Assembly: GCA_024103005.1 (NCBI GenBank)
Contig: JAGFJA010000021.1
Location: forward strand, 179,493-243,492
Length of the DNA: 64,000 nt
DNA from: Saprospiraceae bacterium
GTDB lineage: Bacteria; Bacteroidota; Bacteroidia; Chitinophagales; Saprospiraceae
Direction of reading: 5' to 3'
Under the pieces are notes generated by a model, which saw only the letters and a list, made by a program, of their open reading frames with translations, had not been told where the DNA came from and made no database searches. Made by a program: the position numbers and the translations under genes. Positions 1 through 9,634 of the stretch are shown one piece after another (positions within the stretch are counted from its first letter, which is position 1; every line of letters starts with the position of its first letter).

Positions 1-1
1 G

Positions 2-625
2 TATAAACCATATATTGTTGGGATTACAGGAGGTAGCGGTTCCGGCAAGACAACTTTTTTAAGAAAACTTTCTGAAAGTTATTCAAGTAAAGAGATCTGT
101 GTCCTTTCAATGGACAATTATTATAAACCCAGGACGCAGCAAGTTTTTGACGAAAATGGGGTTCAGAACTTTGACATGGTTGAATCTATTGACACACAGT
201 CATTTTTTAAGGACATAGTTCGCCTGATCAGCGGAGAAACCATCGAAAAAGAAGAATATACCTTTAATAACAGTCAGGTAAAGCCCCGAATTATCCACAT
301 TGCTCCGGCTCCTATCATGATACTTGAAGGCCTTTTTATCATGCACATGAAAGACCTGCGCTCCCTGCTCGACCTGAAAGTTTATATTGAGGCTAAGGAT
401 GCATTAAAAATAATTAGACGGATTAAAAGAGATCAAAATGAAAGAAATTACCCGCTGGAAGATGTACTATACCGCTATGAATCACATGTACTCCCTTCCT
501 ATGAAAATTATATTTTCCCCTATAGAAATGATGTGGATATAATCGTCAACAACAATGGAAATACAGATGCTGTCCTTAAAATATTAAGAAATCATTTCGA
601 TATTCTAATAGAGCAAAGTAAATAA
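2..625 (+). CDS. udk: Uridine kinase, 5' end cut by window edge
   Basis: Phosphorylates uridine and cytidine to UMP and CMP in pyrimidine salvage, in the cytoplasm. The open frame runs from the first bases of the window, so the start codon and only a few residues are missing: 207 residues are visible, close to the usual ~210. The P-loop GGSGSGKTT is at visible residues 10-18, and the conserved SMDNYYKP substrate segment follows about 25 residues later. An internal ATG at 110 lies inside that segment, after the P-loop, so it is not the true start. Followed 25 bp later by purK on the same strand, so the two may be cotranscribed as a nucleotide-metabolism unit. Family call is firm. Confidence 0.93.
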   Translation, partial: YKPYIVGITGGSGSGKTTFLRKLSESYSSKEICVLSMDNYYKPRTQQVFDENGVQNFDMVESIDTQSFFKDIVRLISGETIEKEEYTFNNSQVKPRIIHIAPAPIMILEGLFIMHMKDLRSLLDLKVYIEAKDALKIIRRIKRDQNERNYPLEDVLYRYESHVLPSYENYIFPYRNDVDIIVNNNGNTDAVLKILRNHFDILIEQSK

Positions 626-650
626 TATATTGATCTAATTATTTGAAGCC

Positions 651-1793
651 ATGCTGAAAAAAATAGGAATTTTGGGAGGAGGACAATTGGGAAGAATGCT
701 CCAAGAGGTAGCTCAAAAGATGAATTTGCCTGTGTGGTGCATGGACAAAACCAAAGATTCTCCGGCAGCATTATTTCGAGACTTCTTTGTTCAGGGGGAT
801 ATTTTAAATTACGATGACGTTATAAATTTTAGTGCAGATAAAGATATCATTACGGTCGAAATAGAACATGTCAACCTTGATGCATTGAAAGAACTAGAGT
901 CACAAGGAAAAGAAGTTCATCCGAATCCGCATGCCTTAGGTATCATCAAAAATAAAAATAAGCAAAAAGAATTTTATTCTGACTTGGGCATTCCGGTGCC
1001 TATTTACTGGAATTTTTCAGATAAAAATGAAGCTTTGGAAATCTTCAGTCAGTGGCGGGATAAAGTACCCTTTATTTACAAATCAGCAGAGATGGGCTAT
1101 GACGGTAAAGGTGTACGAACCATACGTTTGCAGCAAGATGTTGAAGATTTAGACAATGTCGCCGGATCTTTTGAGGAAAAAATTAATATAGAAATTGAAG
1201 TTGCTGTTATGATTGCCAGGTCGACCAATGGCAAATATGTCATCTATCCTCCGGTAGGCATGTATTTTGACGAAGGCAACCATATCCTCTCTGAAGTGCA
1301 TTACCCTATACAATTATCTTCCGATTGGATTGCTCAAATGAATGACATCGCCGTAAAAGTTACCGAATCACTTAATATTTGCGGATTATGTGCCTTTGAG
1401 TTTTTCATAACGACTCAGGGGCAGGTTATTTTAAATGAAATTGCACCAAGACCTCACAATAGCATGCATATTTCGATGAATAATGCTGTGTGCAGCCAGT
1501 TTGAACAACACATAAGAGCAATATCCGGATTGCCCCTTGGAAGTCCTGTCATGGACAAGAAAGGCATCATGTACAACATCATCGGCAAGGACACTGACTT
1601 CGGCCCGACCAATTGGATAGGTTGGGAAAATGTATTGGGCATGGAAAATGTATTTATTCATCTCTATGGAAAATCGGTGATCAAACCTGCCCGAAAGATG
1701 GGACATATTAACATAGTCGGGGAAGGTTTCACTCAATTGAAAGAAAAGCTACACATCATCAAAGACCAATTTAAAAACAATAATAATGGATAA
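651..1793 (+). CDS. purK: 5-(carboxyamino)imidazole ribonucleotide synthase
   Basis: ATP-grasp enzyme that carboxylates AIR with bicarbonate to N5-CAIR in purine synthesis. The N-terminal nucleotide-binding motif GILGGGQLGRM is at residues 6-16. The ATP-grasp lysine/glycine loop (KSAEMGYDGKG) lies near residues 143-153, and the family signature NEIAPRPHNS is near 262-271. At 380 residues it is full length. The stop overlaps the start of purE by 8 bp, which fits translational coupling of the two consecutive pathway steps. Confidence 0.96.
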   Translation: MLKKIGILGGGQLGRMLQEVAQKMNLPVWCMDKTKDSPAALFRDFFVQGDILNYDDVINFSADKDIITVEIEHVNLDALKELESQGKEVHPNPHALGIIKNKNKQKEFYSDLGIPVPIYWNFSDKNEALEIFSQWRDKVPFIYKSAEMGYDGKGVRTIRLQQDVEDLDNVAGSFEEKINIEIEVAVMIARSTNGKYVIYPPVGMYFDEGNHILSEVHYPIQLSSDWIAQMNDIAVKVTESLNICGLCAFEFFITTQGQVILNEIAPRPHNSMHISMNNAVCSQFEQHIRAISGLPLGSPVMDKKGIMYNIIGKDTDFGPTNWIGWENVLGMENVFIHLYGKSVIKPARKMGHINIVGEGFTQLKEKLHIIKDQFKNNNNG

Positions 1794-2274
1794 GAACACT
1801 CCTCTGGTCAGTATTATTATGGGCAGTGACAGCGACTGGTCTGTCATGTCAGAAGCTTCAGTCATCTTAAAACAATTTGGTATTCCATATGAAGCAATGG
1901 TTGTTTCTGCTCACAGAACTCCCAAATGGATGTATGATTTCGCTACTAATGCCTGCAATCGAGGCATCAGGGTAGTAATCGCAGGAGCAGGAGGCGCGGC
2001 GCATTTGCCAGGCATGGTGGCAAGTCTGACTACATTGCCGGTAATAGGTGTCCCAATTAAATCCTCCAATTCTATTGACGGATGGGATTCCATTTTATCT
2101 ATTCTGCAAATGCCCGGAGGCGTTCCGGTAGCAACTGTTGCACTCAATGGCGCAAAAAATGCAGGAATTTTGGCCGCTCAAATCATCGGTTCAACTGATA
2201 AGGAGATCAGCCAACTCATCCGAGAATATAAAAACCAAATGGAAACAGCAGTTCTACAGAAGAAGCTAGAATAA
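1786..2274 (+). CDS. purE: N5-carboxyaminoimidazole ribonucleotide mutase
   Basis: Converts N5-CAIR to CAIR, the step after PurK. Class I PurE signatures are all present: GSDSDW at residues 13-18, the catalytic-loop SAHRTP at 41-46 with His43, and AGAGGAAHLPGM at 66-77. Its 162 residues match the bacterial octameric enzyme. It overlaps purK by 8 bp, so both are made from one message. The pairing with purK supports the mutase (class I) rather than the AIR carboxylase (class II) reaction. Confidence 0.97.
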   Translation: MDKNTPLVSIIMGSDSDWSVMSEASVILKQFGIPYEAMVVSAHRTPKWMYDFATNACNRGIRVVIAGAGGAAHLPGMVASLTTLPVIGVPIKSSNSIDGWDSILSILQMPGGVPVATVALNGAKNAGILAAQIIGSTDKEISQLIREYKNQMETAVLQKKLE

Positions 2275-2289
2275 TTGCTACCATAAAAC

Positions 2290-2338
2290 CGTGAATGACC
2301 AAAGGAAACTTCCGACCCTTCAAACGGAAAGATTCACG
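2290..2338. repeat. Nested inverted repeat between convergent genes
   Basis: CGTGAAT at 2290-2296 pairs with ATTCACG at 2332-2338, and inside it TTCCG at 2310-2314 pairs with CGGAA at 2325-2329. It sits between the ends of purE (+) and the malic enzyme gene (-), so a bidirectional terminator is the obvious reading. There is no clean T-run, so that role is uncertain. Confidence 0.4.
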
Positions 2339-2350
2339 AGGTCAAATTAT

Positions 2351-3553
2351 TCAGAATCCATAAATCTGTTTAAGATTCCACTCTTGCATGGCAGCCTTTC
2401 GCACAGCTTCCGCTACCTTGTATGCAACTTGCTCGTTCAGCGTGGCAGGAATAATATAATCATGTCGTGGCTCATCTACACAGTCTGCAATAGCATAAGC
2501 TGCTGCCAGCTTCATTGACGGTGATATCTGAGGCGCTCTGACATCCAAGGCACCTCTGAAGATACCAGGGAAACCGAGAACGTTGTTTACCTGGTTAGGC
2601 AGGTCGCTCCTTCCTGTACCGACTATTGCTGCCCCACCTTTCAGAGCTTCATCCGGCATGATTTCAGGTATAGGATTTGCCAGGGCAAAAATGATGTTAT
2701 CCTTATTCATGGTGGCAATATCATCCCTGGTCAGCAGGTTGGCACTACTAACACCGATAAAAACGTCAGCTCCCTTGATGGCATCTTTTACACTTCCTTT
2801 TTTATTTTCAAAATTTGAAAAACTCAGCAGTGATTTTTTTACCTCCGTAAGATCGGTACGATCTCTGTGGATAATTCCTTTTGTGTCGCAAAGGATAATT
2901 TCCTTAACGGGCTGACAAACGTTGCTTTTAAACTGATCAACGCACCTCAATAACCTTGCAATGGCAATCCCGGCCGCCCCGGCACCATTGATAACAACCT
3001 TCATCTCCGACAAGGATTTTCCGACAAGTTTGGCAGCATTAATCAAACCGGCGAGTGTCACCACTGCTGTTCCGTGCTGATCGTCATGAAATACGGGAAT
3101 TCCCAGATCCTGAAGAGCAGTTTCTATCTCAAGACAACGAGGCGCACTGATGTCCTCCAGATTGATTCCGCCAAAGACCGGCGCTATCCTTCTTACTGTA
3201 TCAATTATTTCCCGGGTATCCTGCGTATCAAGACAAATCGGAAAGGCATTAATCTGAGCAAAACGCTTAAAGAGCATTGCCTTGCCCTCCATGACAGGTA
3301 TGGCTGCGGCGGGGCCTATATTACCAAGCCCAAGTACAGCTGAACCATCGGTAACGATAGCTACGGTATTCCCTTTTAGGGTATATTCATATACAGATGT
3401 CGGATCTTTTTCAATCTCGAGGCAAGGAGCTGCCACACCGGGGGAATATACCAATGATAAATCTTCGTTATTCTTTATGGTAAACTTGGATTGTACGGAT
3501 ACCTTCCCCTTTAATTGCTTATGTAAAAAAAGCGCTTCTTTAAAATAATCCAT
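2351..3553 (-). CDS. Malic enzyme, short form without phosphotransacetylase domain
   Basis: Oxidative decarboxylation of malate to pyruvate with reduction of NAD(P). The N-terminal malic domain carries VYSPGVAAPC at residues 35-44, with Tyr36 as catalytic candidate, and GSAVLGLGNIG at 70-80 followed by Lys91. A metal-binding HDDQHGT stretch follows, then a Rossmann domain with NGAGAAGIAIARL. At 400 residues it lacks the C-terminal phosphotransacetylase-like domain that many Bacteroidota MaeB proteins (~760 residues) carry. The cofactor (NAD or NADP) cannot be decided by eye. It lies 9 bp downstream of the LOG-family gene on the same strand. Confidence 0.92.
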   Translation of the reverse strand: MDYFKEALFLHKQLKGKVSVQSKFTIKNNEDLSLVYSPGVAAPCLEIEKDPTSVYEYTLKGNTVAIVTDGSAVLGLGNIGPAAAIPVMEGKAMLFKRFAQINAFPICLDTQDTREIIDTVRRIAPVFGGINLEDISAPRCLEIETALQDLGIPVFHDDQHGTAVVTLAGLINAAKLVGKSLSEMKVVINGAGAAGIAIARLLRCVDQFKSNVCQPVKEIILCDTKGIIHRDRTDLTEVKKSLLSFSNFENKKGSVKDAIKGADVFIGVSSANLLTRDDIATMNKDNIIFALANPIPEIMPDEALKGGAAIVGTGRSDLPNQVNNVLGFPGIFRGALDVRAPQISPSMKLAAAYAIADCVDEPRHDYIIPATLNEQVAYKVAEAVRKAAMQEWNLKQIYGF

Positions 3554-3562
3554 ATTTCTTAA

Positions 3563-4285
3563 TTATAATTCGTAATTCGGTCTCAACCTGACCTGCTTCT
3601 CACCTTCGTAATAATCATTAATAATGCTTACAACTTCTTCGATATCGTCCGTACTCGGCATTAAATCCAGATCAATAGGATTGATATTTCCCTCCTGCTC
3701 CCCCATCACTTCTTTTATCCACATTTTTAATCCGGCCCAATATTGTGTACCGAACAAAACGACAGGCACCTTGCTGATTTTATTGGTTTGCATCAGTGTC
3801 AACACCTCAAACATCTCGTCCATCGTCCCAAACCCGCCCGGAAGCACAACAAAGGCTTGTGCATACTTTACAAACATCACCTTTCTGACAAAAAAGAATC
3901 GGTGATCAAGATTCTTATCCGGATCTATGTAAGGATTATGATTTTGTTCAAAAGGCAATTCAATATTCAGACCCACAGAGAGACCGTTGTTTTCATATGC
4001 TCCCTTATTCCCCGCCTCCATAATACCGGGACCACCACCGGTTATGATTCCATAACCTTCATCAGTCAATCTCTTGGCAATTTTTTCCGCACTTTCATAA
4101 TATCTGGATCCTGGCTTTGTTCTGGCTGAACCAAAAATAGAAACACAAGGACCGATTCTGTTTAATGTTTCAAATCCATCCACAAATTCAGAAATAACCT
4201 TAAACAACGTCCAGGAATTCTCACCTTTGACGATATTCCATTGTTTCATGCTTCTGGGCTGTCGTACACTTTCTTCTTCTTTCAT
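3563..4285 (-). CDS. LOG family (TIGR00730) Rossmann-fold protein
   Basis: Lysine-decarboxylase-like Rossmann protein of the LOG family, whose characterised members hydrolyse nucleoside 5'-monophosphates (cytokinin riboside phosphates or AMP) to base and ribose phosphate. The two family signatures are present: GGGPGIMEA at residues 83-91 and PGGFGTMDE at 149-157. The protein has 240 residues, with a ~40-residue N-terminal extension before the fold begins (VSIFGSAR at 48-55). Cytoplasmic, no signal peptide. It is immediately upstream of the malic enzyme gene (9 bp), probably in the same transcript. The physiological substrate in Bacteroidota is not known. Confidence 0.88.
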   Translation of the reverse strand: MKEEESVRQPRSMKQWNIVKGENSWTLFKVISEFVDGFETLNRIGPCVSIFGSARTKPGSRYYESAEKIAKRLTDEGYGIITGGGPGIMEAGNKGAYENNGLSVGLNIELPFEQNHNPYIDPDKNLDHRFFFVRKVMFVKYAQAFVVLPGGFGTMDEMFEVLTLMQTNKISKVPVVLFGTQYWAGLKMWIKEVMGEQEGNINPIDLDLMPSTDDIEEVVSIINDYYEGEKQVRLRPNYEL

Positions 4286-4489
4286 ATTTATTTCAAATTT
4301 TACCGAAAAAACTGATTATCAAACGGTTCCTTTGACTTTTTAAGCCATAAAACCATAAATCAGCAAGCAATCAAAACTTTGTTTCATCTACTTAGGAAAA
4401 TAACAAACTGACAAATGTAACCAATTATAAAAATATATGAACTATTTCATTAATCCATACAACAGGAAAAAGACTCTATGCTGACAAGT

Positions 4490-5860
4490 CTAACTAAATA
4501 AATCAAGCAATTCTTCAACCTTGACGATTTGAATAATCTGAATTTTGTGGTGATGTGTATTGCTTAATTTTGAATATTTTGAAATAAAGACTGTTTCAAG
4601 TCCCATTCTTTCGGCTTCCATCAATTTCTGGTCCACTTTTTGCACAGGTCGCACCTCTCCGCTAAGTCCTATCTCTCCGACAAAAGCCATACCTTTCGGT
4701 ACGGCGACATTTTGTAAAGAAGAAATAATAGACGCCGCAAGTGCCAGATCAACAGCCGGATCATCCACTTTAATACCTCCGGCTACATTAAGGAAGACGT
4801 CATTAAATCCTAGTGGCAATGAGCATTTTTTCTCTAAAACTGCAAGCAACATATTCATCCGCCGGGAATCATATCCGGTGGCAGATCGTTGCGGAGTACC
4901 ATAAACTGCGCGTGTCACCAGTGCCTGAACCTCCAGTAAAAATGTCCTGGAGCCCTCACCCACAATTCCTAAGGCATTACCACTGTAACGGTCATGCCCA
5001 AATCCTGACAAAACATCACTCGGATTGGTTACAGGCCGCAGACCACTTTCTATCATCTCATATATTCCTATTTCATCTGTTGAGCCAAAACGATTCTTCC
5101 TGGCTCTCAACAGACGATATGCATAATGCCTGTCTCCTTCAAAGTACAGGACTGTATCTACAATATGCTCAAGTAGCTTGGGTCCTGCAAGGTCTCCATC
5201 TTTGGTTATGTGACCTATGATGATGATTGCAACGTTATTTGCCTTGGCATATCGCTGTAATTCAGCAGCACTTTCCCTGATCTGAGGTATGCTACCTGCC
5301 GAACTATCTACCTGTTCAATAAACATCGTCTGAATACTGTCAAGTACAATTACAGATGGTTTAAGTACCTCTGCCTGCCTCAAAATAGTAGTAATTTCTG
5401 TCTCTCCGTAAATAAAACACTCTCCTGAAACAGGACTGATACGGTCAGCCCGCATCTTTATTTGCTCTTCACTTTCCTCTCCTGAAACATACAAAATACG
5501 AGTATCCACCATCATAGCAGATTGTAAAACAAGGGTTGATTTACCAATACCGGGATGCCCACCTATCAATATAACACTCCCTGGTACTATCCCTCCACCT
5601 AAAACCCTGTCAAATTCCGGATCCCGTGTAGATATTCGCCGATAACTTCCTGATTTAATCTCTTGCAATAGCTTGGGCTTTTCCGAAACTTTAGCTCCGG
5701 AATCCTGATACCAATTGCCTTTATTCTTATTGGAAGAGGGTGCAGAAATAACTTCTTCCTGAAAAGTATTCCATTCTCCGCAAGTATTGCATTTTCCCAT
5801 CCATTTTGGGGATTGAGCCCCACAGTTACTGCAAATAAATATGGTTTTAATTTTTGCCAA
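4490..5860 (-). CDS. radA: DNA repair protein RadA
   Basis: RecA-related branch-migration ATPase for recombination intermediates. All parts are visible: N-terminal C4 zinc finger (Cys10, Cys13, Cys24, Cys27), Walker A GGHPGIGKST at residues 100-109, Walker B IVLDS at 171-175, the RadA-specific KNRFG at 255-259, and a C-terminal Lon-protease-like domain from about 330 to the end. The length of 456 is standard. It appears to be a single-gene unit, with about 200 bp of AT-rich sequence on either side. Confidence 0.97.
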   Translation of the reverse strand: MAKIKTIFICSNCGAQSPKWMGKCNTCGEWNTFQEEVISAPSSNKNKGNWYQDSGAKVSEKPKLLQEIKSGSYRRISTRDPEFDRVLGGGIVPGSVILIGGHPGIGKSTLVLQSAMMVDTRILYVSGEESEEQIKMRADRISPVSGECFIYGETEITTILRQAEVLKPSVIVLDSIQTMFIEQVDSSAGSIPQIRESAAELQRYAKANNVAIIIIGHITKDGDLAGPKLLEHIVDTVLYFEGDRHYAYRLLRARKNRFGSTDEIGIYEMIESGLRPVTNPSDVLSGFGHDRYSGNALGIVGEGSRTFLLEVQALVTRAVYGTPQRSATGYDSRRMNMLLAVLEKKCSLPLGFNDVFLNVAGGIKVDDPAVDLALAASIISSLQNVAVPKGMAFVGEIGLSGEVRPVQKVDQKLMEAERMGLETVFISKYSKLSNTHHHKIQIIQIVKVEELLDLFS

Positions 5861-6085
5861 AAATGCTGTATTTAATTTATGTTTATCCCGGAATTGATTT
5901 CAATTCCATGTTGCTATTATTAATCTCATGCAATATAGTGTACTTCACAGCAATTATAAAAATAAATTAAATCAGTAAACTTCGACATGAAAATTACAAA
6001 TAAACAATACAACAATTTTCAGTGTCACGGGGTTTAAAATGGCGTAATTAATAAAGAATAAAGTTCCGGAAAAAAAGAATAAAGA

Positions 6086-6481
6086 ATGGATGAGCGAAAA
6101 CCGAGAAAAGTAAATATATTCTGGCTTTCATTGGGGATTATTTCGCTTATTCTAGGTGTCATTGGAATCTTTTTACCGATATTGCCTACAACACCTTTTT
6201 TGTTGTTGACGGCATATTGCTTTGCAAGAGGGTCGGATAAATTCCATAAATGGTTTACATCAACCGCACTTTACAAAAAGTATATAGAAAACTATGTATT
6301 TGAAAGGGCAATGCACCTGACTCAAAAAATCCAGATCTTCCTCACCGTATTGTCAGTTACAGCCTTAGGCCTTTATTTTATTGAATCACTACCCGTCAGA
6401 ATGATTCTCATTACGGTCATTTTAATCCAAATAATCTATCTTACATTTTTTGTAAGGACGAAAAGCAAGTCAGAAAAATAG
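6086..6481 (+). CDS. DUF454 (YbaN-like) inner membrane protein
   Basis: Small membrane protein of the YbaN/DUF454 family, function unknown. It has a hydrophobic hairpin at about residues 12-45 (with PILPTTPFLLL, a family signature), then the characteristic CFARGS and WFTSTALY segment. Two more membrane segments follow between about 80 and 123. Its 131 residues match the family. It stands alone between radA (divergent) and the S24 regulator, with about 200 bp on each side. Confidence 0.85.
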   Translation: MDERKPRKVNIFWLSLGIISLILGVIGIFLPILPTTPFLLLTAYCFARGSDKFHKWFTSTALYKKYIENYVFERAMHLTQKIQIFLTVLSVTALGLYFIESLPVRMILITVILIQIIYLTFFVRTKSKSEK

Positions 6482-6651
6482 ATCGAACAACAAGAATGTT
6501 TAATAACAATAAGCAACCTAATGCTATCGACTTTCCCCAAAATTCTGTATTATATATTATTAATTACTCGACCGGTTTAACTATTTTGCGCACATTATCT
6601 ATTTATTAAATTATTTGGTAATATACTTATAAAAAAAATATAATATTTTAT

Positions 6652-6659
6652 TATCTTTG
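6652..6659 (+). promoter_or_regulatory. Bacteroidota -7 box upstream of the S24 regulator
   Basis: TATCTTTG matches the TAnnTTTG -7 element exactly and lies 27 bp before the ATG of the regulator. No TTTG -33 element at the usual spacing is visible, which would fit a promoter that is weak or needs help. Confidence 0.5.
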
Positions 6660-6686
6660 AACCTTAATATTACAAATTAAAGAAAT

Positions 6687-7499
6687 ATGGCAAATGATGT
6701 TTCGGAGCGATTTGTTCTTGTGGTAAAGAAACTGGTAAAGGAAGGTATAGCAAAAAGTATCCGCAAAGTCAGCCAATCACTGGACTATCTGCCTCAAAGC
6801 ATGAGTGAAGTAGTGAAAGGCAAGCGTAATGTTCCGGTCGAAGTAATCCAAAAGTTAATCTACCAATACAATGTCAATCCTTTGTTTCTCTTCGTCGGTG
6901 AGGGTGAAATCTTTCTGGATGAAAATCAAAAATACTCATTTAAAACGCTCACTCTGGTAACGGATGTTGACAATAATGAACGCATCGTCCATGTCCCTAA
7001 ACCGGCACAAGCCGGCTATGCTGAAGACCTGAATGATATAGAATTAGTCAGAGAACTTCCGACATACACATTACCGGATATCGCCTACCAGACGGGAACT
7101 TACAGAAGTTTTGACGTCAGAGGTGATTCCATGGAACCCACCCTGGATGAAAATGATATCCTTGTCTGTAGTTATCTGGAACCTTCACTCTGGGAGACTG
7201 GAATAAGGGATCATCATGTTTACGTCATCGTTACCCGGGGTGATGTGGTCGTTAAAAGAGTCATCAACAACCTGAGAAAGCACAAACATCTGGAATTGCA
7301 CTCTGACAATGAAAGTTATAAAATGTACCGCGTCCAGGGAAGCGAAATCCAGGAAGTCTGGTTTGTCAGAACAAAAATCTCTAGATTCAGACACAGCAAG
7401 TCAAGTATGCCTCAGGGTTTTACCAATGAAGATATCATGGCATTGCATCAGACCATTAAAACTCAGGCTGATATAATCAATAAAATGCATTTACAGTAA
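6687..7499 (+). CDS. LexA-like transcriptional regulator (HTH plus S24 peptidase)
   Basis: DNA-binding regulator with an N-terminal helix-turn-helix (about residues 5-70, XRE-like, with SIRKVSQSLDY and SMSEVVKGKRNV) joined to an S24/LexA-type autoprotease domain. The Ser-Lys dyad is present: Ser148 in RGDSMEPT and Lys190 in VVVKRV. A candidate Ala-Gly cleavage site (Ala109-Gly110 in KPAQAGYAED) precedes it, as in LexA. The last ~20 residues look like a short amphipathic helix. The target genes are unknown; autoregulation is likely for the family but no clear operator palindrome is visible upstream. It could be an SOS-type or a phage-type repressor; no phage genes are nearby. Confidence 0.87.
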   Translation: MANDVSERFVLVVKKLVKEGIAKSIRKVSQSLDYLPQSMSEVVKGKRNVPVEVIQKLIYQYNVNPLFLFVGEGEIFLDENQKYSFKTLTLVTDVDNNERIVHVPKPAQAGYAEDLNDIELVRELPTYTLPDIAYQTGTYRSFDVRGDSMEPTLDENDILVCSYLEPSLWETGIRDHHVYVIVTRGDVVVKRVINNLRKHKHLELHSDNESYKMYRVQGSEIQEVWFVRTKISRFRHSKSSMPQGFTNEDIMALHQTIKTQADIINKMHLQ

Positions 7500-7654
7500 A
7501 GTGTTTTACTCAATCGGTTAATTTCCATAACCTCCGAGTGCCAGTCCAGAATAGGCGTATCAGTTTTTATCCCATATTCTAATGTTAATTTCTATTTGCT
7601 TAAAGTAATAATGGAGCAAAACTTCTACCTTTATTAAAAATTAAACGACGTTAA

Positions 7655-9607
7655 ATGAAATATTTTACAAGATTATCTTTGACTCTCTTAATGGGATTCA
7701 TGGCTATCTATGCCAATGGCCAAAACAATGAGGACGGAATAAACCATTGCGGCAAAGCGGACGCTTTTAATTCGCAACAAAAATTGGCAAATTATTCCAA
7801 TCCGCTGACTGAAAACTATGATTTGAAGTATTATCGATTCAATTGGTTGATTGATCCTTCCCAATATTTTATTGCCGGCTCGGCTACTCCGTATTTCCGG
7901 GTTATCAAAGATAATTTTAATGAAATATACTTCGACTTTTCCCATGATTTCATCATAGATAGCATTATTTATCATGGTAATACCCTATCTTATTCACAAC
8001 CGGAAGAATACCAAATAAGAATAATTTTCCCGGATAACATTCCCAATGGCACATTAGACAGTCTCTCTATTTTTTATCACGGCGCCCCGCCAAACAGTGG
8101 ATTTGGGTCATTTATTCAGTCAACTCACGGCAACGGCATACCTGTATTGTGGACGCTTTCCGAGCCATTTGGTGCTCAGGATTGGTGGCCCTGCAAAAAC
8201 GGGCTAGATGATAAAATCGACAGCATAGATGTATTTATTACAACTCCTGAAATCTACCGGGGAGCCAGCAATGGTAAACTGGTCAGTGAAACGTCTGTTG
8301 AAGGCGGCATGAAGATATACCACTGGCAACACAGACATCCAATAGCTTCCTATCTGGTAGCTATTGCAGTCACAGACTATACGGTATATACTCACGACGT
8401 TCCTCTTCGAAATGGAACGATCATGCCGATGGTAAATTATGTATATCCCGAAAATAAAGATAAGGCCGAAATAGGCACCCTAAACAACGTAAAAGTGCTT
8501 CAATTCTATGACTCACTCTTTGTTACCTATCCATTTTATAACGAAAAATATGGTCATGCCCAATTTGGCTGGGGCGGCGGCATGGAACATCAGACCATGA
8601 GCTTTGTAGTAAATTTCGGATGGGGCTTGCTCGCTCACGAATTGGGACATCAATGGTTTGGCGATCATATAACTTGTGGCAGTTGGCAGGATATTTGGCT
8701 CAATGAAGGCTTTGCCACTTATCTGGATGGCCTGACAAGGGAACATTTCTTCACACCTACGGATTGGTATAATTGGAAATCATCCATGTTAAACTCAATC
8801 AAATCACGCCCTGATGGTTCTGTCAAGGTAGATGACATCAACAGTGTTGACCGCATCTTCAGTTCCCGGTTGACCTACAATAAGGGAGCCTATCTGTTAC
8901 ACATGCTCAGGTGGAAATTAGGTGATGACCTGTTTTTTAAAGGCGTCAGAGCCTACCTCAATGAAATGGGCGGAAAATTTGCACGAACACCTGATCTTCA
9001 ACGGAATCTAGAACAAGTTTCAGGGGTTTCACTTAAAGAATTTTTTAAAGACTGGTATGAAGGTCAGGGTTACCCTATCTACGATGTTAAATGGGAAAAC
9101 TTAGATAATAATAAGGTAAGAATTCAATTAAGCCAGACAACATCACATCCTTCAGTGGACTTTTTTGAAATACCTGTCCACATCAGGTTGAAAGGTGCTG
9201 ATAAAGAGTATAACATCAGAATAGACAGTTTTAAGAATCTGGATATATTTGAATATAATCCCGGGTTCAAAGTGCTGTCTGTTGAATTTAACCCGGAACT
9301 ATGGATTATTTCAAGCAGCACGGTGACCAATGGTGTTATTACAGTCGGAAATAATAAAACTCCCAATAGTCAGATAAAATGTTATCCTAATCCCACATCC
9401 GACATCCTGACGTTAAACATGCAACTTCCTGTCAATCAACAGTTACAATATCAAATCATTGGAACGAACGGAAGGACCATCTTGCATGGAATAATCCGTT
9501 CGGACAACCAAAGTATAGAGGTTAAAGGATTACCGCCGGGAGCATATCAGATTATCGTAAATGAGCATAATAAAGTTCTGTATAACGGAGGATTTATCAA
9601 GGCGTAA
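7655..9607 (+). CDS. Secreted M1 family aminopeptidase with T9SS sorting domain
   Basis: Zinc metallopeptidase that trims N-terminal residues from peptides outside the cell. Signal peptide at residues 1-22 (ends ANGQ). An N-terminal beta domain is followed by the substrate-recognition motif GGMEHQ around 309-313, taking the place of the classic GAMEN. The zinc site is HELGH at 328-332 with Glu351 in WLNEGF (HExxH-x18-E). The C-terminal ~75 residues form a T9SS type A sorting domain: YPNP start, GLPPGAYQIIV, and a basic/hydrophobic tail. At 650 residues it fits a short M1 enzyme plus sorting domain. Followed by the pseudouridine synthase gene 27 bp later. Confidence 0.93.
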   Translation: MKYFTRLSLTLLMGFMAIYANGQNNEDGINHCGKADAFNSQQKLANYSNPLTENYDLKYYRFNWLIDPSQYFIAGSATPYFRVIKDNFNEIYFDFSHDFIIDSIIYHGNTLSYSQPEEYQIRIIFPDNIPNGTLDSLSIFYHGAPPNSGFGSFIQSTHGNGIPVLWTLSEPFGAQDWWPCKNGLDDKIDSIDVFITTPEIYRGASNGKLVSETSVEGGMKIYHWQHRHPIASYLVAIAVTDYTVYTHDVPLRNGTIMPMVNYVYPENKDKAEIGTLNNVKVLQFYDSLFVTYPFYNEKYGHAQFGWGGGMEHQTMSFVVNFGWGLLAHELGHQWFGDHITCGSWQDIWLNEGFATYLDGLTREHFFTPTDWYNWKSSMLNSIKSRPDGSVKVDDINSVDRIFSSRLTYNKGAYLLHMLRWKLGDDLFFKGVRAYLNEMGGKFARTPDLQRNLEQVSGVSLKEFFKDWYEGQGYPIYDVKWENLDNNKVRIQLSQTTSHPSVDFFEIPVHIRLKGADKEYNIRIDSFKNLDIFEYNPGFKVLSVEFNPELWIISSSTVTNGVITVGNNKTPNSQIKCYPNPTSDILTLNMQLPVNQQLQYQIIGTNGRTILHGIIRSDNQSIEVKGLPPGAYQIIVNEHNKVLYNGGFIKA

Positions 9608-9634
9608 CACAACTTTGCTTCTAATAAATATATT

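Noticed and set aside
1431..1736. Open frame on the minus strand inside purK
   Set aside because: It lies entirely within a well-supported gene in another frame, with no recognisable motif. Many similar frames elsewhere were set aside for the same reason.
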